This document shows, piece after piece, positions 25,174 to 34,139 of a DNA stretch of 64,000 bases. Source of the stretch: Sutcliffiella deserti (GTDB lineage: Bacteria > Bacillota > Bacilli > Bacillales > Bacillaceae_I); the NCBI RefSeq assembly GCF_020037475.1, contig NZ_JAIQDB010000001.1, positions 496,001 through 560,000 of the forward strand, given 5' to 3'. A model generated the notes under the pieces. The model was not told the DNA's origin. It saw nothing but the letters and a program-made list of their open reading frames with translations, and searched no databases. The stretch's first letter is position 1, and every line of letters begins with the position of its first letter. A program made the position numbers and the translations under genes.

Positions 25174-26688
25174 TTGCCTCAGGACATTTACAAGAAATTT
25201 GTTCGACAGCTTTTGCTTAATTACCTTCTGGGTTCTTCTATAGCCGTATTAGGTGTAGGAGGAATCTTTATTTTTTCCACATTAGATCTTTCTTTTGCCG
25301 AAAAAAATGTGATGGTATTTATATTACTATTTTCAATATTGTTTATGATAACCGGAGAGTACTTGATATTTCGAAAACATATAAAAAAAATCAAGCATAT
25401 TTTCCATATGGATGACCCTACATATCTCGAGTGCCAGTCTGCATTTTATTATGTCCATCGATTCCCATTTTTAACTGTCCGACGAATACTGGGTCCTCAC
25501 CTTTTAGGGCTTTCTGTACCTGCAGGTACCCTTGCTCTCATTAGTATTCAGCTGGGCTGGTTGACTTTACCTGTTCATTATATTTTATTAGCATTTATTG
25601 GAGCATTATTGATTGCAGGAATGCATGCCTTTATTGAGTATTTTCTTACAGCCCGTGCCATACAGCCGGTCCTTGACATTCTTCAAAACACAACTAGAAA
25701 AAACTTTTCCCTGCCTCTAACTCTTGACGGAGACGTACTTGTTTCAATAAAAACTAAATTCCTTATAAGTTCATTATTTATAGGGATCTTTCCTGTACTT
25801 TTATTTAGTTTAGCTACTCAAGTCCGTTTGGATGTTCAGGTTATCGAATTAGAGTACTGGAGCTGGGCCATCTTGATATTAGCTGTTGCTGGCGCATTTT
25901 CTGCATATGGCTCTTATTTGTTATTTCGTGATATTATCCATCCAATTAATACTCTCTTAAAAGGAATGAAAGATGTAAGAGAAAATCATCTTTCACCAGC
26001 TAAAGAATTATATGGAGATGAATTTTCCAGTGTTATAAAAGGTTTTAATATGATGGTAGATGGCTTAAAGGAAAGAAACGAAACAAATAGATTATTATTG
26101 GAGAGTTTTTATCAAACTCTTTCCACCGCTCTAGATGCACGTGACCCTTATACTGCGGGTCATTCTTTACGGGTCAGTGAGTTTTCTTTACTTATCGGCA
26201 AACAAGCAGGATTAGATTTGATACAAATGGAACAGCTAAAAAATGCTGCTCTACTACACGATATAGGAAAGATAGGGATAAGAGATGAGGTATTATTAAA
26301 GGATGGCAAGTTGACGGAAGAAGAATTTCGCCAAATAAAGCTTCATCCTCTTTTAGGAGCAAATATCCTTGAGCAGGTGTTGCCAAAAGAAGCCATTGCT
26401 AGTTTAATTCCAGGTGTAAGGAATCACCATGAACGATATGATGGGTTTGGGTATCCAGACCAGTTAGTAGGCATTCAGATTCCTATATTCGGCAGAATCA
26501 TTGCTGTTGCTGATGCATTTGATGCAATGACTTCAGATAGGCCCTATCGAAAAGGAATGAGCATTACTAAAGCCCTATCCGTTTTAGAGTCAGGGAAGGG
26601 GACTCAATGGGACCCTTATTTTGTAGAAATTTTCGTTAAAATTATTCAAAATAGAGAGAATAGGCTACCCGTTGCTTCATCTGGTTGA
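25174..26688 (+). CDS. Membrane HD-GYP protein (probable c-di-GMP phosphodiesterase)
   Basis: This protein has about six membrane helices (30-245), a HAMP region (about 245-300) and an HD-GYP domain (about 310-500) with HDIGKIGI and HHERYDGFGYP, the metal and GYP motifs of c-di-GMP phosphodiesterases. I chose the TTG at 25174 (MPQDIYKKFV) because AAAGGAAG lies 7 nt before it; a TTG at 25126 has a much weaker site. It is the only complete turnover-type c-di-GMP enzyme here and contrasts with the degenerate EAL protein at 19781. It does not belong to the B. subtilis block. Confidence 0.88.
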   Translation: MPQDIYKKFVRQLLLNYLLGSSIAVLGVGGIFIFSTLDLSFAEKNVMVFILLFSILFMITGEYLIFRKHIKKIKHIFHMDDPTYLECQSAFYYVHRFPFLTVRRILGPHLLGLSVPAGTLALISIQLGWLTLPVHYILLAFIGALLIAGMHAFIEYFLTARAIQPVLDILQNTTRKNFSLPLTLDGDVLVSIKTKFLISSLFIGIFPVLLFSLATQVRLDVQVIELEYWSWAILILAVAGAFSAYGSYLLFRDIIHPINTLLKGMKDVRENHLSPAKELYGDEFSSVIKGFNMMVDGLKERNETNRLLLESFYQTLSTALDARDPYTAGHSLRVSEFSLLIGKQAGLDLIQMEQLKNAALLHDIGKIGIRDEVLLKDGKLTEEEFRQIKLHPLLGANILEQVLPKEAIASLIPGVRNHHERYDGFGYPDQLVGIQIPIFGRIIAVADAFDAMTSDRPYRKGMSITKALSVLESGKGTQWDPYFVEIFVKIIQNRENRLPVASSG

Positions 26689-26761
26689 GACAATAGGTGG
26701 CTTCTCTTCCCTTTTAGCAAAAAGGTAAGTATAATGAAGAAAAGAAAGGAGTCTGCTAAGA

Positions 26762-27241
26762 ATGCCCAATCAACGATACACAAACCAAAGTAATAAAGAA
26801 ACCTCAAAGCAATCTTCTGTAGAAAACCTCTCCCGTGCCATCTTTACGGTGAATCGCCATGCTAAAACAGCACCGGACCCGAAATTTCTCTATACATTAA
26901 AACGAAAAGCACTTGAGAAACTGATTGCAGAAGGGAAAGCACAAAAAAAGGGATTGCACTTTTCAAGAAATCCTAAGAATAGCCGGCAGCAGTCCGACGT
27001 TCTTGTGTTGGCAGGAGACTACTATTTTCATCTGCCTCCTTCAAAAGAAGATTTTACAGAACTCCCTCATCTAGGGGAATTGGATGATCACTATCGGAAT
27101 CCGAAAACGAGTATGTCTTTATCAACAGCTAAAAATATGCTCCAAAACTATACAAATTTTCACCCATCAGAAAACCAAGGTCGCCCAACTAAAAAAACCT
27201 ACGAAAAGCCAGTTTTTAAACGCTTAGGCGAAAGCTATTAA
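26762..27241 (+). CDS. ykyB: YkyB family protein
   Basis: This is a 159-residue cytosolic protein of unknown function. It shares with B. subtilis YkyB (154 residues) the core TVNRHAKTAPDPKFLYTLKRKALEKL, GLHFSRNP, QQSDVLVLAGDYYFHLPP and the C-terminal KPVFKRLGESY. GAAAGGAG precedes the ATG. It is convergent with cheV, as in B. subtilis where the two are adjacent. Confidence 0.92.
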   Translation: MPNQRYTNQSNKETSKQSSVENLSRAIFTVNRHAKTAPDPKFLYTLKRKALEKLIAEGKAQKKGLHFSRNPKNSRQQSDVLVLAGDYYFHLPPSKEDFTELPHLGELDDHYRNPKTSMSLSTAKNMLQNYTNFHPSENQGRPTKKTYEKPVFKRLGESY

Positions 27242-27387
27242 AATAGTTGCTCTAATAATTCTGCTTCTTCTGCTGATGAACTTTGTAGAAAGCGGTATGT
27301 TGGAAACACATAGGATAACGGTTGGTGCGCAGTACCTACCCGTATGCTTGCCGCCCGTTATAAAACAGAAGTATAAAACAGAAAAAT

Positions 27388-27430
27388 CAAAAATGCCCAC
27401 TCAATTATAAATTGGGCGGGTATTTTATTT
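27388..27430. terminator. Bidirectional terminator between ykyB and cheV
   Basis: A 16-bp stem with a 3-nt loop (AAATGCCC..AATT / AATT..GGGTATTT with one mismatch) is flanked by A-rich and T-rich sequence. Confidence 0.85.
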
Positions 27431-27491
27431 TTTTTACTTATATCGTCTCTTTTGTATTCTTAATAGGAATCTTAAGCAACACTTAAAAATA

Positions 27492-28400
27492 TTATTTTAC
27501 ATCCTCAAATAGAAACTGATCCATCAAATCGATTAATTTTGTTAATTGAGGTTTACTGATTTGAGCATCTGCTCCTACCATCTCACCTTTATGTCTTAAA
27601 TGGTCCGTAATGAGCGATGAAAAAATGATGATAGGAACACTTGTTAGACTCCGATCTTCTTTTAACATCTTCGTAAGGTGGTGACCATCCATTTGTGGCA
27701 TTTCAATATCGGAAATTAGTAGATCAACCTTTGATTCTCCATTTCGGACCTTCTCATCAAAATAATCCCACGTTTCTTTCCCATTTTCAAAAAATGTAAT
27801 ATGTTCAAACCCTGCCGCAAGTAGCGTTTCTTGTAAAAGTTTTCGAAGCATTGGTGAATCCTCAGCAATTACAATGTTTTTCTTACCACGTTCAGGATTG
27901 ATTGAACGAGAGATGGGGTTCAGACTTCCCTCCATATTCGGATATATGTCATAAATTATTTTCTCGACATCCACCAATAAAATCATTTTCTCTTCTTGTT
28001 TAATTACTCCTGTCACATGATCCTCAAGCCCTTGATTTAGAGAAGCAGGCTTATCCATTTGGGACCAGGATAGTCGATGAATTTGTGTGACATGATCCAC
28101 CCGTAAAATGACCTTCATCCCATTAAACTCACTAACTATAAATTTATCTTCGTTATAAGAACTTTTAGAATCAATGGATAAAGCCTTTCTCAAACTGATT
28201 ACTGGAAGAACCTCTCCTCTTAGTTCAATGATTCCCTCAATATTGGGATGAGAATGAGGAACTTTTGTTATTGCAGTCGGATTGATGATTTCTCTTACTT
28301 TTAACACATTTATACCAAAACTAGTATCAGAAATTAAAAACTCCAGAAATTCTACTTCATTAGTTCCAGAGTCTAATAAAATGCCCTTTTTATTTTCCAT
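27492..28400 (-). CDS. cheV: Chemotaxis coupling protein CheV
   Basis: CheV couples chemoreceptors to the kinase CheA and helps adaptation. The 302-residue protein has a CheW-like domain (about 10-155, GINVLKVREII) and a CheY-like receiver (about 170-300) with acceptor Asp in LISDIEMPQMDG. The GTG at 28418 overlaps the site AAGGGATG; the ATG at 28400 is chosen and gives the usual CheV length. It is single-gene. Confidence 0.95.
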   Translation of the reverse strand: MENKKGILLDSGTNEVEFLEFLISDTSFGINVLKVREIINPTAITKVPHSHPNIEGIIELRGEVLPVISLRKALSIDSKSSYNEDKFIVSEFNGMKVILRVDHVTQIHRLSWSQMDKPASLNQGLEDHVTGVIKQEEKMILLVDVEKIIYDIYPNMEGSLNPISRSINPERGKKNIVIAEDSPMLRKLLQETLLAAGFEHITFFENGKETWDYFDEKVRNGESKVDLLISDIEMPQMDGHHLTKMLKEDRSLTSVPIIIFSSLITDHLRHKGEMVGADAQISKPQLTKLIDLMDQFLFEDVK

Positions 28401-28561
28401 AGCTGTACATCCCTTCACTTTCTAAATCTCACTACACCTTTAATATCGGAAATATTTCCTATTAGTTAAGGACAGTCAAACTGGGTCATAGGGACAGGTC
28501 CATCGTCCCAATCGGTAGTTCATAAGGGTGCATTTTGCCCTCTTCAGAAATCCTAGCTAAT

Positions 28562-28595
28562 AAAAAATCGAGCACCCTCAAAAAGAGTACTCGAT
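28562..28595 (-). terminator. Terminator of the tre operon
   Basis: The stem ATCGAG..CTC / GAG..CTCGAT (28567-28595) is followed on the minus strand by TTTTTTATT, right after the treR stop. Confidence 0.85.
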
Positions 28596-28597
28596 AA

Positions 28598-29305
28598 TTA
28601 TTTCATTCTGCGTGCAAAATCAATAAAACGGAACTTATCCAAGCGATGACGAGACTCTGTAAATTGGAATGGACTGGCATCATCTAAATGTACGACACTT
28701 TTTACCACTACAACATGACTTAACCCATTTAAATCAAGTAATATATGATCTTCCTCTGAGGCTTCTTCCACTGTAACCTCTTTATCTGCAAAACTGATTT
28801 GAAGTCCTAGTTCATTTTCCAAGTATTCATAGATGGAATGTTCAGCGATCGCATGGCTTAGATTAGGAACATGTTTTTTTTGAAAGTAATCTTTATCAAG
28901 AATAATACTTTCTCCATCCACTTGTCGGGAACGGACAACTTTCCAGAGTTCTTCCTTTCCTAACTGCTCTTGTAACCCTTCACTAGCTTCCACAATATTA
29001 ATTTCATGCACTTTTGTGAGCCAAGGTTTCCCCATCTTCTCCGCCAGCTCCTTAAAGCTAACAAGGCCTGAGATAGGAAAATCAAATCGTGTTCGATCTA
29101 ATACGATTGATCCCTTTCCACGAACTTTTTGAATATACCCGTTCTGGGCCAATAAATTTAAAGCTTTACGAACAGTTTCACGCGAGGAAAGGAATTGCTC
29201 CATCAACTCATGTTCAGAAGGAAGCTTATCTCCCACACTAAATTCGTCTTGTTCTAGTTTTTTCACAAGTTCATGATAAATCCATTGAAATTTATTTTTT
29301 TTCAT
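28598..29305 (-). CDS. treR: Trehalose operon repressor TreR
   Basis: This is a GntR/HutC-type repressor of 235 residues with a winged helix-turn-helix at 1-70 (LPSEHELMEQFLSSRETVRKAL) and a UTRA ligand domain (about 85-230) that in the family binds trehalose-6-phosphate. It is the last gene of the trehalose operon, 27 bp after treA. Two operators of the expected type lie in the operon promoter at 33398-33445. AGGTGAT precedes the ATG. Confidence 0.95.
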   Translation of the reverse strand: MKKNKFQWIYHELVKKLEQDEFSVGDKLPSEHELMEQFLSSRETVRKALNLLAQNGYIQKVRGKGSIVLDRTRFDFPISGLVSFKELAEKMGKPWLTKVHEINIVEASEGLQEQLGKEELWKVVRSRQVDGESIILDKDYFQKKHVPNLSHAIAEHSIYEYLENELGLQISFADKEVTVEEASEEDHILLDLNGLSHVVVVKSVVHLDDASPFQFTESRHRLDKFRFIDFARRMK

Positions 29306-29332
29306 CTGTTATCACCTGACATCATTGTAGCA

Positions 29333-31033
29333 TTATTTTTTCAAGTGATAAATAATGGATTCATAAGGACGAAGGGAGACTTCCTTGTAGCTTATACTTG
29401 AATCTTTATAATTGCTGAGCAAAATTTCCGCCTGATATTCATCCACATCTACATCAGAAGGCAAGACAAACGTACTTTCCTTGGCATAATAATTATTAAT
29501 GACAAGTAACTTCTCATTATTCCAATTACGAATATAAGCAAAAATTTCACGGTGTTTTTCCAAAATCAACTCAAAATTTCCCCACGTTACAATGTTATAT
29601 TTTTTTCGTAATTCAATAAGCTTTTTATAATGGTGAAAAATTGAATCTTTGTCAGCAAGTGCTGCTTCAGCATTTATTTGAAGGTAGTTCTTTGCTACAT
29701 TAATCCATGGGGTACTCTTAGTAAAGCCTGCGTTTTCACTGGCATTCCATTGTACTGGTGTACGAGAATTATCCCGGGATTTATGACGAAGAACCTCCAA
29801 GATTTCTTCTTCTTTCATCCCTGATTCCTTTTTCAAATGATAAGTATTTAAGGATTCTACATCACGATAATCTGATATTTTAATATAGCCCGGATTTGTC
29901 ATACCAAACTCTTCTCCCTGGTAAATATAAGGAGTTCCACGCATCATATGCATGCTTGTTGCAAGCATCTTTGCCGATTCTTTGTGATATTCTTTATCAT
30001 TCCCATAGCGTGAAACAATGCGAGGCTGGTCGTGATTGCACCAAAACAGCGCGTTCCATCCTCCTCCTTCTGTCATTTCAATTTGCCATGTTGATAGAAT
30101 ATCCTTTAATTTTTGAAAGTCGAAATCCGCCACAGACCATTTCTCACCGCCAGGGTAGTCCACTTTCAAATGATGAAAATTAAAGGTCATACTCAACTCA
30201 TTACGGTCGGGACGTGTATAGTTAATACAATGGTCAATAGTGGTAGAAGACATCTCCCCTACAGTCATACTGTCATATTTAGAGAATACTTTTTCATTCA
30301 TTTCATTCATATATTGATGGACTTTTGGGCCATCTGTGTAAAATCTACGGCCGTCTCCCGGAGGCACTGTACCATCATCGTCGGGGAAATTCTGGTCTTT
30401 AGAAATAAGGTTAACCACATCAAGACGGAAACCATCCACCCCTTTTTCAAACCAGAAAGTCATCATATCGTAGACCTGCTTGCGAACTTCAGTATTCTCC
30501 CAATTTAAGTCCGCTTGCGTGACGTCAAATAAATGCAAGTACCATTGTCCTGTTTTTTTGTCATACTCCCAAGCATTTCCTCCAAATTTCGAATCCCAAT
30601 TTGTTGGCTCACTTCCATCCTCTCTGCTGTCCTTCCATATATAAAAGTCGCGGTATGGGTTATTCTCTTTTGCTTCTTTAGACTTTTTGAACCATTCATG
30701 TTCAGTAGAGGTATGATTTACGACTATATCCATAATTACTTTTATTTCCCGTTCATGGGCCTGGTCAAGAAGTTGATCAAAGTCATCCATCGTTCCGTAT
30801 TCTTCATGGATAGAAAAATAATCGCTTATATCATATCCATTGTCTTTTTGAGGAGATTGATAAATTGGGGTTAACCAAATTACATCCACACCGAGTTCCT
30901 TCAGATAATCTAATTTTTTAATAATCCCCTGTATATCCCCTACCCCATTACCAGACGTATCATTAAAGCTTTTCGGATAAATTTGATAAACTACCGAACG
31001 TTTCCACCACGGTTCTTGTTGTACTTTATTCAT
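29333..31033 (-). CDS. treA: Trehalose-6-phosphate hydrolase TreA
   Basis: This GH13 enzyme splits trehalose-6-phosphate into glucose and glucose-6-phosphate. The 566-residue protein has VVNHTS, GFRLDVVNL (nucleophile Asp), the acid Glu in VGEMSS and the later NHDQPR motif. The GTG at 31042 lies in the site AGAGGTG; the ATG at 31033 is the better start. The treP-treA gap of 226 bp is unusually long and holds a strong hairpin (31202-31250) that could reduce read-through. Confidence 0.95.
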   Translation of the reverse strand: MNKVQQEPWWKRSVVYQIYPKSFNDTSGNGVGDIQGIIKKLDYLKELGVDVIWLTPIYQSPQKDNGYDISDYFSIHEEYGTMDDFDQLLDQAHEREIKVIMDIVVNHTSTEHEWFKKSKEAKENNPYRDFYIWKDSREDGSEPTNWDSKFGGNAWEYDKKTGQWYLHLFDVTQADLNWENTEVRKQVYDMMTFWFEKGVDGFRLDVVNLISKDQNFPDDDGTVPPGDGRRFYTDGPKVHQYMNEMNEKVFSKYDSMTVGEMSSTTIDHCINYTRPDRNELSMTFNFHHLKVDYPGGEKWSVADFDFQKLKDILSTWQIEMTEGGGWNALFWCNHDQPRIVSRYGNDKEYHKESAKMLATSMHMMRGTPYIYQGEEFGMTNPGYIKISDYRDVESLNTYHLKKESGMKEEEILEVLRHKSRDNSRTPVQWNASENAGFTKSTPWINVAKNYLQINAEAALADKDSIFHHYKKLIELRKKYNIVTWGNFELILEKHREIFAYIRNWNNEKLLVINNYYAKESTFVLPSDVDVDEYQAEILLSNYKDSSISYKEVSLRPYESIIYHLKK

Positions 31034-31201
31034 AGTAAACACCTCTTTAGTTAAAATGATTGTTATTAGTTAAGTAAATCACTCTTGCCTCATATGAGCG
31101 CATATTAAACTCTGAAACATCGCCTACGTTTTAATTTAATAACCGTTGATAAGAAATTGATTAGTCATAAATCTATCTTATAACTATAGTATTTACAAAT
31201 T

Positions 31202-31250
31202 TGTAAAGGATTGTAAAAAGGGGCCAGACCCCAATTTACAATCCTTTACA
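31202..31250. repeat. Hairpin element with GGGGCCAGACCCC core (copy 1)
   Basis: Perfect 16-bp arms TGTAAAGGATTGTAAA and its inverse enclose AAGGGGCCAGACCCCAA. It lies 9 nt downstream of the treP stop, inside the trehalose operon. A second 16-bp palindrome (TTTACAAATTTGTAAA, 31192-31207) overlaps the left arm. The core recurs at 50259-50305 with different arms. Confidence 0.85.
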
Positions 31251-31259
31251 TTCATTTCT

Positions 31260-32681
31260 CTATTTTGTTGCTTCTTTTTTCATTTTTGTTTTTGCGATTA
31301 AGAAGGTAATAACAAATGGTACGATTAAAACGATTCCCATTCCTAAGAAGAATACTGGCCAGTATTCGTTTAAAATGGAGAAAAATGATGGAATTCCGCC
31401 CACTCCGATAGATGGTGCCATTACACCTGCAATCGTTATGATTATCCCTGCTATGGCAGAGCCTATCATTGCTGCAAAAAATGGGTAACGGAAACGTAAG
31501 TTTACCCCAAACATTGCTGGTTCCGTAATCCCTAACCATGCTGAGATAGAGGAAGTTAAAGCTAACCCTTTTAATTTTTCGTCTTTTGTCGCCAACATCA
31601 TGGCAAAGGCGGAAGAGCCTTGAGCTATATTGGAAAGTGCAACCATCGGCCATAGGAAGGTACCTCCGATTGTTGCAATCAATTGTAAATCAACTGCCAG
31701 GAAAGTATGATGCATTCCTGTTATAACAAGCGGTGCATATAATCCACCATAAATTAATCCACCTAAGGCCGGAACAGCATCAAAGATCGCTACGAATCCG
31801 TCAGTTAAATAATTACCCATAGTAAACGTAATTGGACCAATTGCCACAAATGTAATGAAACCTGTTAACAATAGTGTAATTGGTGGAACTACCAACAAAT
31901 GAAAACCATCACTGACTCGTTTTGCTAAAAATTGTTCTATTTTAGCTAGTACGTATGCTGCTACAAGTACAGGTAATACTTGCCCTTGATATCCTACCTT
32001 TTCAATTTCTAACCCAAGAAAATTCCAGGTGTCCACTGCTCCTTCTTCTTGAGCTTCTGCGTATCCCCAGGCATTTAAGAGATCTGGATGCACCAACATT
32101 AAGCCTAATACGATACCAAGTAGCTCACTTCCCCCAAATCTTTTGGCGGCGGACCACCCAATTAATCCTGGTAAAAAGACAAAGGCTGTATTTGCTATTA
32201 AATTTATAATTCCTGCAATATCTTCCCATTGTGCATATACATCAATTATTGATGCATCATCAAAAAAGATACCTTTTCCTGTCAGCATATTGTTTATTCC
32301 CATTAATAAACCAGCTGTAACGATTGCCGGTAATATCGGGATGAAAATATCAGCAAGTGTTTTTACCGCTCGCTGCAGTGGATTTAAATTTTTCTCAGCG
32401 GCTTTCTTCACATCATCCTTTGAAGCTTCTCCAACACCAGTAATCTCGACAAATTCTTTATATATTTTGTTAACCGTACCTTGGCCTATTACCACTTGGA
32501 ATTGTCCATTAGTGGAAAACGATCCTTTAACACTTTCTAGGTCTTCTAAAGCCTCTTTATTTACCTTACTTTCATCATTCAAAGCCAAACGGAGACGTGT
32601 TACACAATGTGTAGCAGCGCTAATATTTTCTTTCCCTCCGAGTGCACGGACAATTTCTTCTGCTTGTTTCCTGATGTCCAT
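31260..32681 (-). CDS. treP: Trehalose-specific PTS permease, EIIBC (TreP)
   Basis: This membrane protein imports and phosphorylates trehalose. The 473-residue chain has an EIIB domain (1-80, with the phosphoacceptor Cys in ATHCVTRLRL, about 25-30) and an EIIC domain of about ten helices (100-470, including GMHHTFLAVD and GITEPAMFG). No EIIA domain is fused; it is the separate gene upstream. AGGAGG precedes the ATG. It lies between the EIIA gene and treA. Confidence 0.95.
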   Translation of the reverse strand: MDIRKQAEEIVRALGGKENISAATHCVTRLRLALNDESKVNKEALEDLESVKGSFSTNGQFQVVIGQGTVNKIYKEFVEITGVGEASKDDVKKAAEKNLNPLQRAVKTLADIFIPILPAIVTAGLLMGINNMLTGKGIFFDDASIIDVYAQWEDIAGIINLIANTAFVFLPGLIGWSAAKRFGGSELLGIVLGLMLVHPDLLNAWGYAEAQEEGAVDTWNFLGLEIEKVGYQGQVLPVLVAAYVLAKIEQFLAKRVSDGFHLLVVPPITLLLTGFITFVAIGPITFTMGNYLTDGFVAIFDAVPALGGLIYGGLYAPLVITGMHHTFLAVDLQLIATIGGTFLWPMVALSNIAQGSSAFAMMLATKDEKLKGLALTSSISAWLGITEPAMFGVNLRFRYPFFAAMIGSAIAGIIITIAGVMAPSIGVGGIPSFFSILNEYWPVFFLGMGIVLIVPFVITFLIAKTKMKKEATK

Positions 32682-32708
32682 TTTAGTTTCCTCCTAGTTC
32701 CCCTGCTC

Positions 32709-33215
32709 TTAAGCTCTTTTTAAATGAAACAATACTGTTTCTCCTTTTATTGCATTGTCAGATACTCTCTTTTCAAAACTCTCTAGAACCTCGCCATTTG
32801 TGATTACAATAGGAGTGATCGTACTGGAGGCTTTCTCTTTAATCAAATTCATATCGAAGCTAATCAATTTATCCCCAGCTTTTACTCGGTCTCCCTCTTT
32901 TACATGACCTTCAAATCCTGCACCATTCATAGAAACTGTCTCAAGACCCACATGTATTAAAATTTCTGCTCCCATATCTGAACGTATTCCAATGGCATGT
33001 TTTGTATGGAAAAATTGAACTATCTCTCCATCAACAGGCGCAACTACTTCTCCTTCTGATGGCAGAATAGCGAGTCCATCCCCCATCATCTGTTGTGAAA
33101 AAGTTGGATCTGGAACCTCTGTGAGCTCTGTAACTTTTCCACTTAAAGGTGCATAAATTATTTCTTCTGTAGGTTTTATCTCTGTTTCTTTTTTACCAAA
33201 AAACTTTTTAAACAT
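32709..33215 (-). CDS. PTS EIIA component of the glucose family, first gene of the trehalose operon
   Basis: This is a 168-residue cytosolic phosphocarrier. It is the glucose-type EIIA domain (TVSMNGAGFEGHVKEGD motif) with the phosphorylated His in HVGLET and the second active-site His in HTKHAIG. It presumably phosphorylates TreP. In B. subtilis TreP lacks a dedicated EIIA gene in this operon, so the layout here is different. AGGAGG precedes the ATG. It is 27 bp upstream of treP. Confidence 0.92.
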   Translation of the reverse strand: MFKKFFGKKETEIKPTEEIIYAPLSGKVTELTEVPDPTFSQQMMGDGLAILPSEGEVVAPVDGEIVQFFHTKHAIGIRSDMGAEILIHVGLETVSMNGAGFEGHVKEGDRVKAGDKLISFDMNLIKEKASSTITPIVITNGEVLESFEKRVSDNAIKGETVLFHLKRA

Positions 33216-33251
33216 AAGGCTTCCTCCTGTCCCTAATAAAGTTATTTAATG

Positions 33252-33351
33252 AGTTCATGTAACACCGCCGTTAATTTCCGCTAAAAAGACAACGCTTTCG
33301 GGGGATTGGTGCTTAAGTTTACTTTTATCAGCAGCCCTCTTTAATACAACC
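33252..33351. repeat. Degenerate Family 1 remnant in the tre leader
   Basis: The stretch begins near GTTCATGTAACACCGCCGTT and ends near CTTTAATACAACC, matching the ends and the left arm (TTTCCGCTAAAAAG) of Family 1 with many changes and internal loss. It lies in the transcribed leader of the trehalose operon. Confidence 0.5.
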
Positions 33352-33397
33352 TAAAATTAAGAAAAGGGCTTACAAAAACGCTTTTATTCACCTCAAA

Positions 33398-33415
33398 AAC
33401 ATGTATATACATGTT
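33398..33415. promoter_or_regulatory. TreR operator 1
   Basis: An 18-bp perfect palindrome AACATGTATATACATGTT contains the TreR core GTATATAC. It lies just downstream of the predicted transcription start of the trehalose operon. Confidence 0.8.
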
Positions 33416-33422
33416 CAACTTT

Positions 33423-33451
33423 AGTTTATCTTGTATATACATGTTAGTCAA
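33423..33451 (-). promoter_or_regulatory. Promoter of the trehalose operon
   Basis: On the minus strand TTGACT (33446-33451) and TAAACT (33423-33428) are separated by 17 nt. The spacer contains TreR operator 2. The -35 box directly follows the stop codon of the upstream membrane-protein gene. Confidence 0.65.
33428..33445. promoter_or_regulatory. TreR operator 2
   Basis: The sequence ATCTTGTATATACATGTT has the same core and is centred exactly 30 bp from operator 1, about three helical turns. It lies in the promoter spacer, so binding should block RNA polymerase. Confidence 0.78.
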
Positions 33452-33964
33452 CTAAAAACTTTTTAACTTCTCTAAACCCGACATGATACTTTTAGTGAGA
33501 AGAGCTAAAATCACAAAGGAAAACAAAGATTTGAAATGTGTCCAATTTATCAAATTCAGCATCGAAAATTTTATGAATAAAGGTTCTAATACAAAGGAAA
33601 GTAAAGACGATACGAGAACACTTCCAAGCAAAAACTTCTTCCAATTAGAAAGGTACTGATACAACAGCATAAACATGACTGGAATAACTGATAAGTCTGC
33701 TGGTAGTAAGGTTGGTACTTTGTTATACAAATTATATGGATATTCCCACAGTCCATTTGACGTACCGATTAAATCTAACCACGTTGCAATCACTGCCCAT
33801 AACATCCCATATATTAAAAGTTCATATAACCTATTCTTGTCTGCAAAAATCCACCAAATTACCCAAGGTAAAAAAATGGAAAGAAACAACAACCACCATC
33901 TTGGGTCAGCTATGTAATTAAGAATGATTAAATCAGAGTAAAAGGGAAAATGGTAAGGCCTCAT
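33452..33964 (-). CDS. CBO0543-family membrane protein
   Basis: This is a 170-residue membrane protein with five or six helices and many aromatic residues (WWLLFLSIFLPWVIWWIF). It fits the uncharacterised CBO0543 family of Firmicutes; the function is unknown. The GTG at 33973 overlaps the site GGGAGTG; the ATG at 33964 is chosen. It lies just upstream of the trehalose promoter but is separated from that operon by the promoter itself. Confidence 0.7.
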   Translation of the reverse strand: MRPYHFPFYSDLIILNYIADPRWWLLFLSIFLPWVIWWIFADKNRLYELLIYGMLWAVIATWLDLIGTSNGLWEYPYNLYNKVPTLLPADLSVIPVMFMLLYQYLSNWKKFLLGSVLVSSLLSFVLEPLFIKFSMLNLINWTHFKSLFSFVILALLTKSIMSGLEKLKSF

Positions 33965-34091
33965 TACATACACTCCCTCACTTCCTTGCCTTTATATGAT
34001 AAACAGTTACTTGTCGAATAATGTCGCTCTCATAATATTTTCCCCTTGTTATGCCGATATTACACACTCAAATATTTTAAAATGACATAAA

Positions 34092-34136
34092 TAGAAAAAA
34101 GACCCGAATTTGTGTAAAATTCGAGCCTTTTTTCTA
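34092..34136 (-). terminator. Strong terminator-type hairpin
   Basis: A 20-bp stem with a 5-nt loop (GAAAAAAG..CGAATTT / AAATTCG..CTTTTTTC, two mismatches). It lies between an exported-protein gene (minus) and the CBO0543 gene and would end the former. Confidence 0.85.
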
Positions 34137-34139
34137 TTA

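Noticed and set aside
28491-28509. Hairpin GGGAC / GTCCC downstream of cheV as a third copy of the GGGGCCAGACCCC hairpins
   Set aside because: Its core differs and the outer arms pair for only about four bases.
33370-33390. Sequence AAAAACGCTTTTA as a catabolite-responsive element near the trehalose promoter
   Set aside because: The central CG and flanks fit, but the outer TG and CA positions of the consensus are missing.
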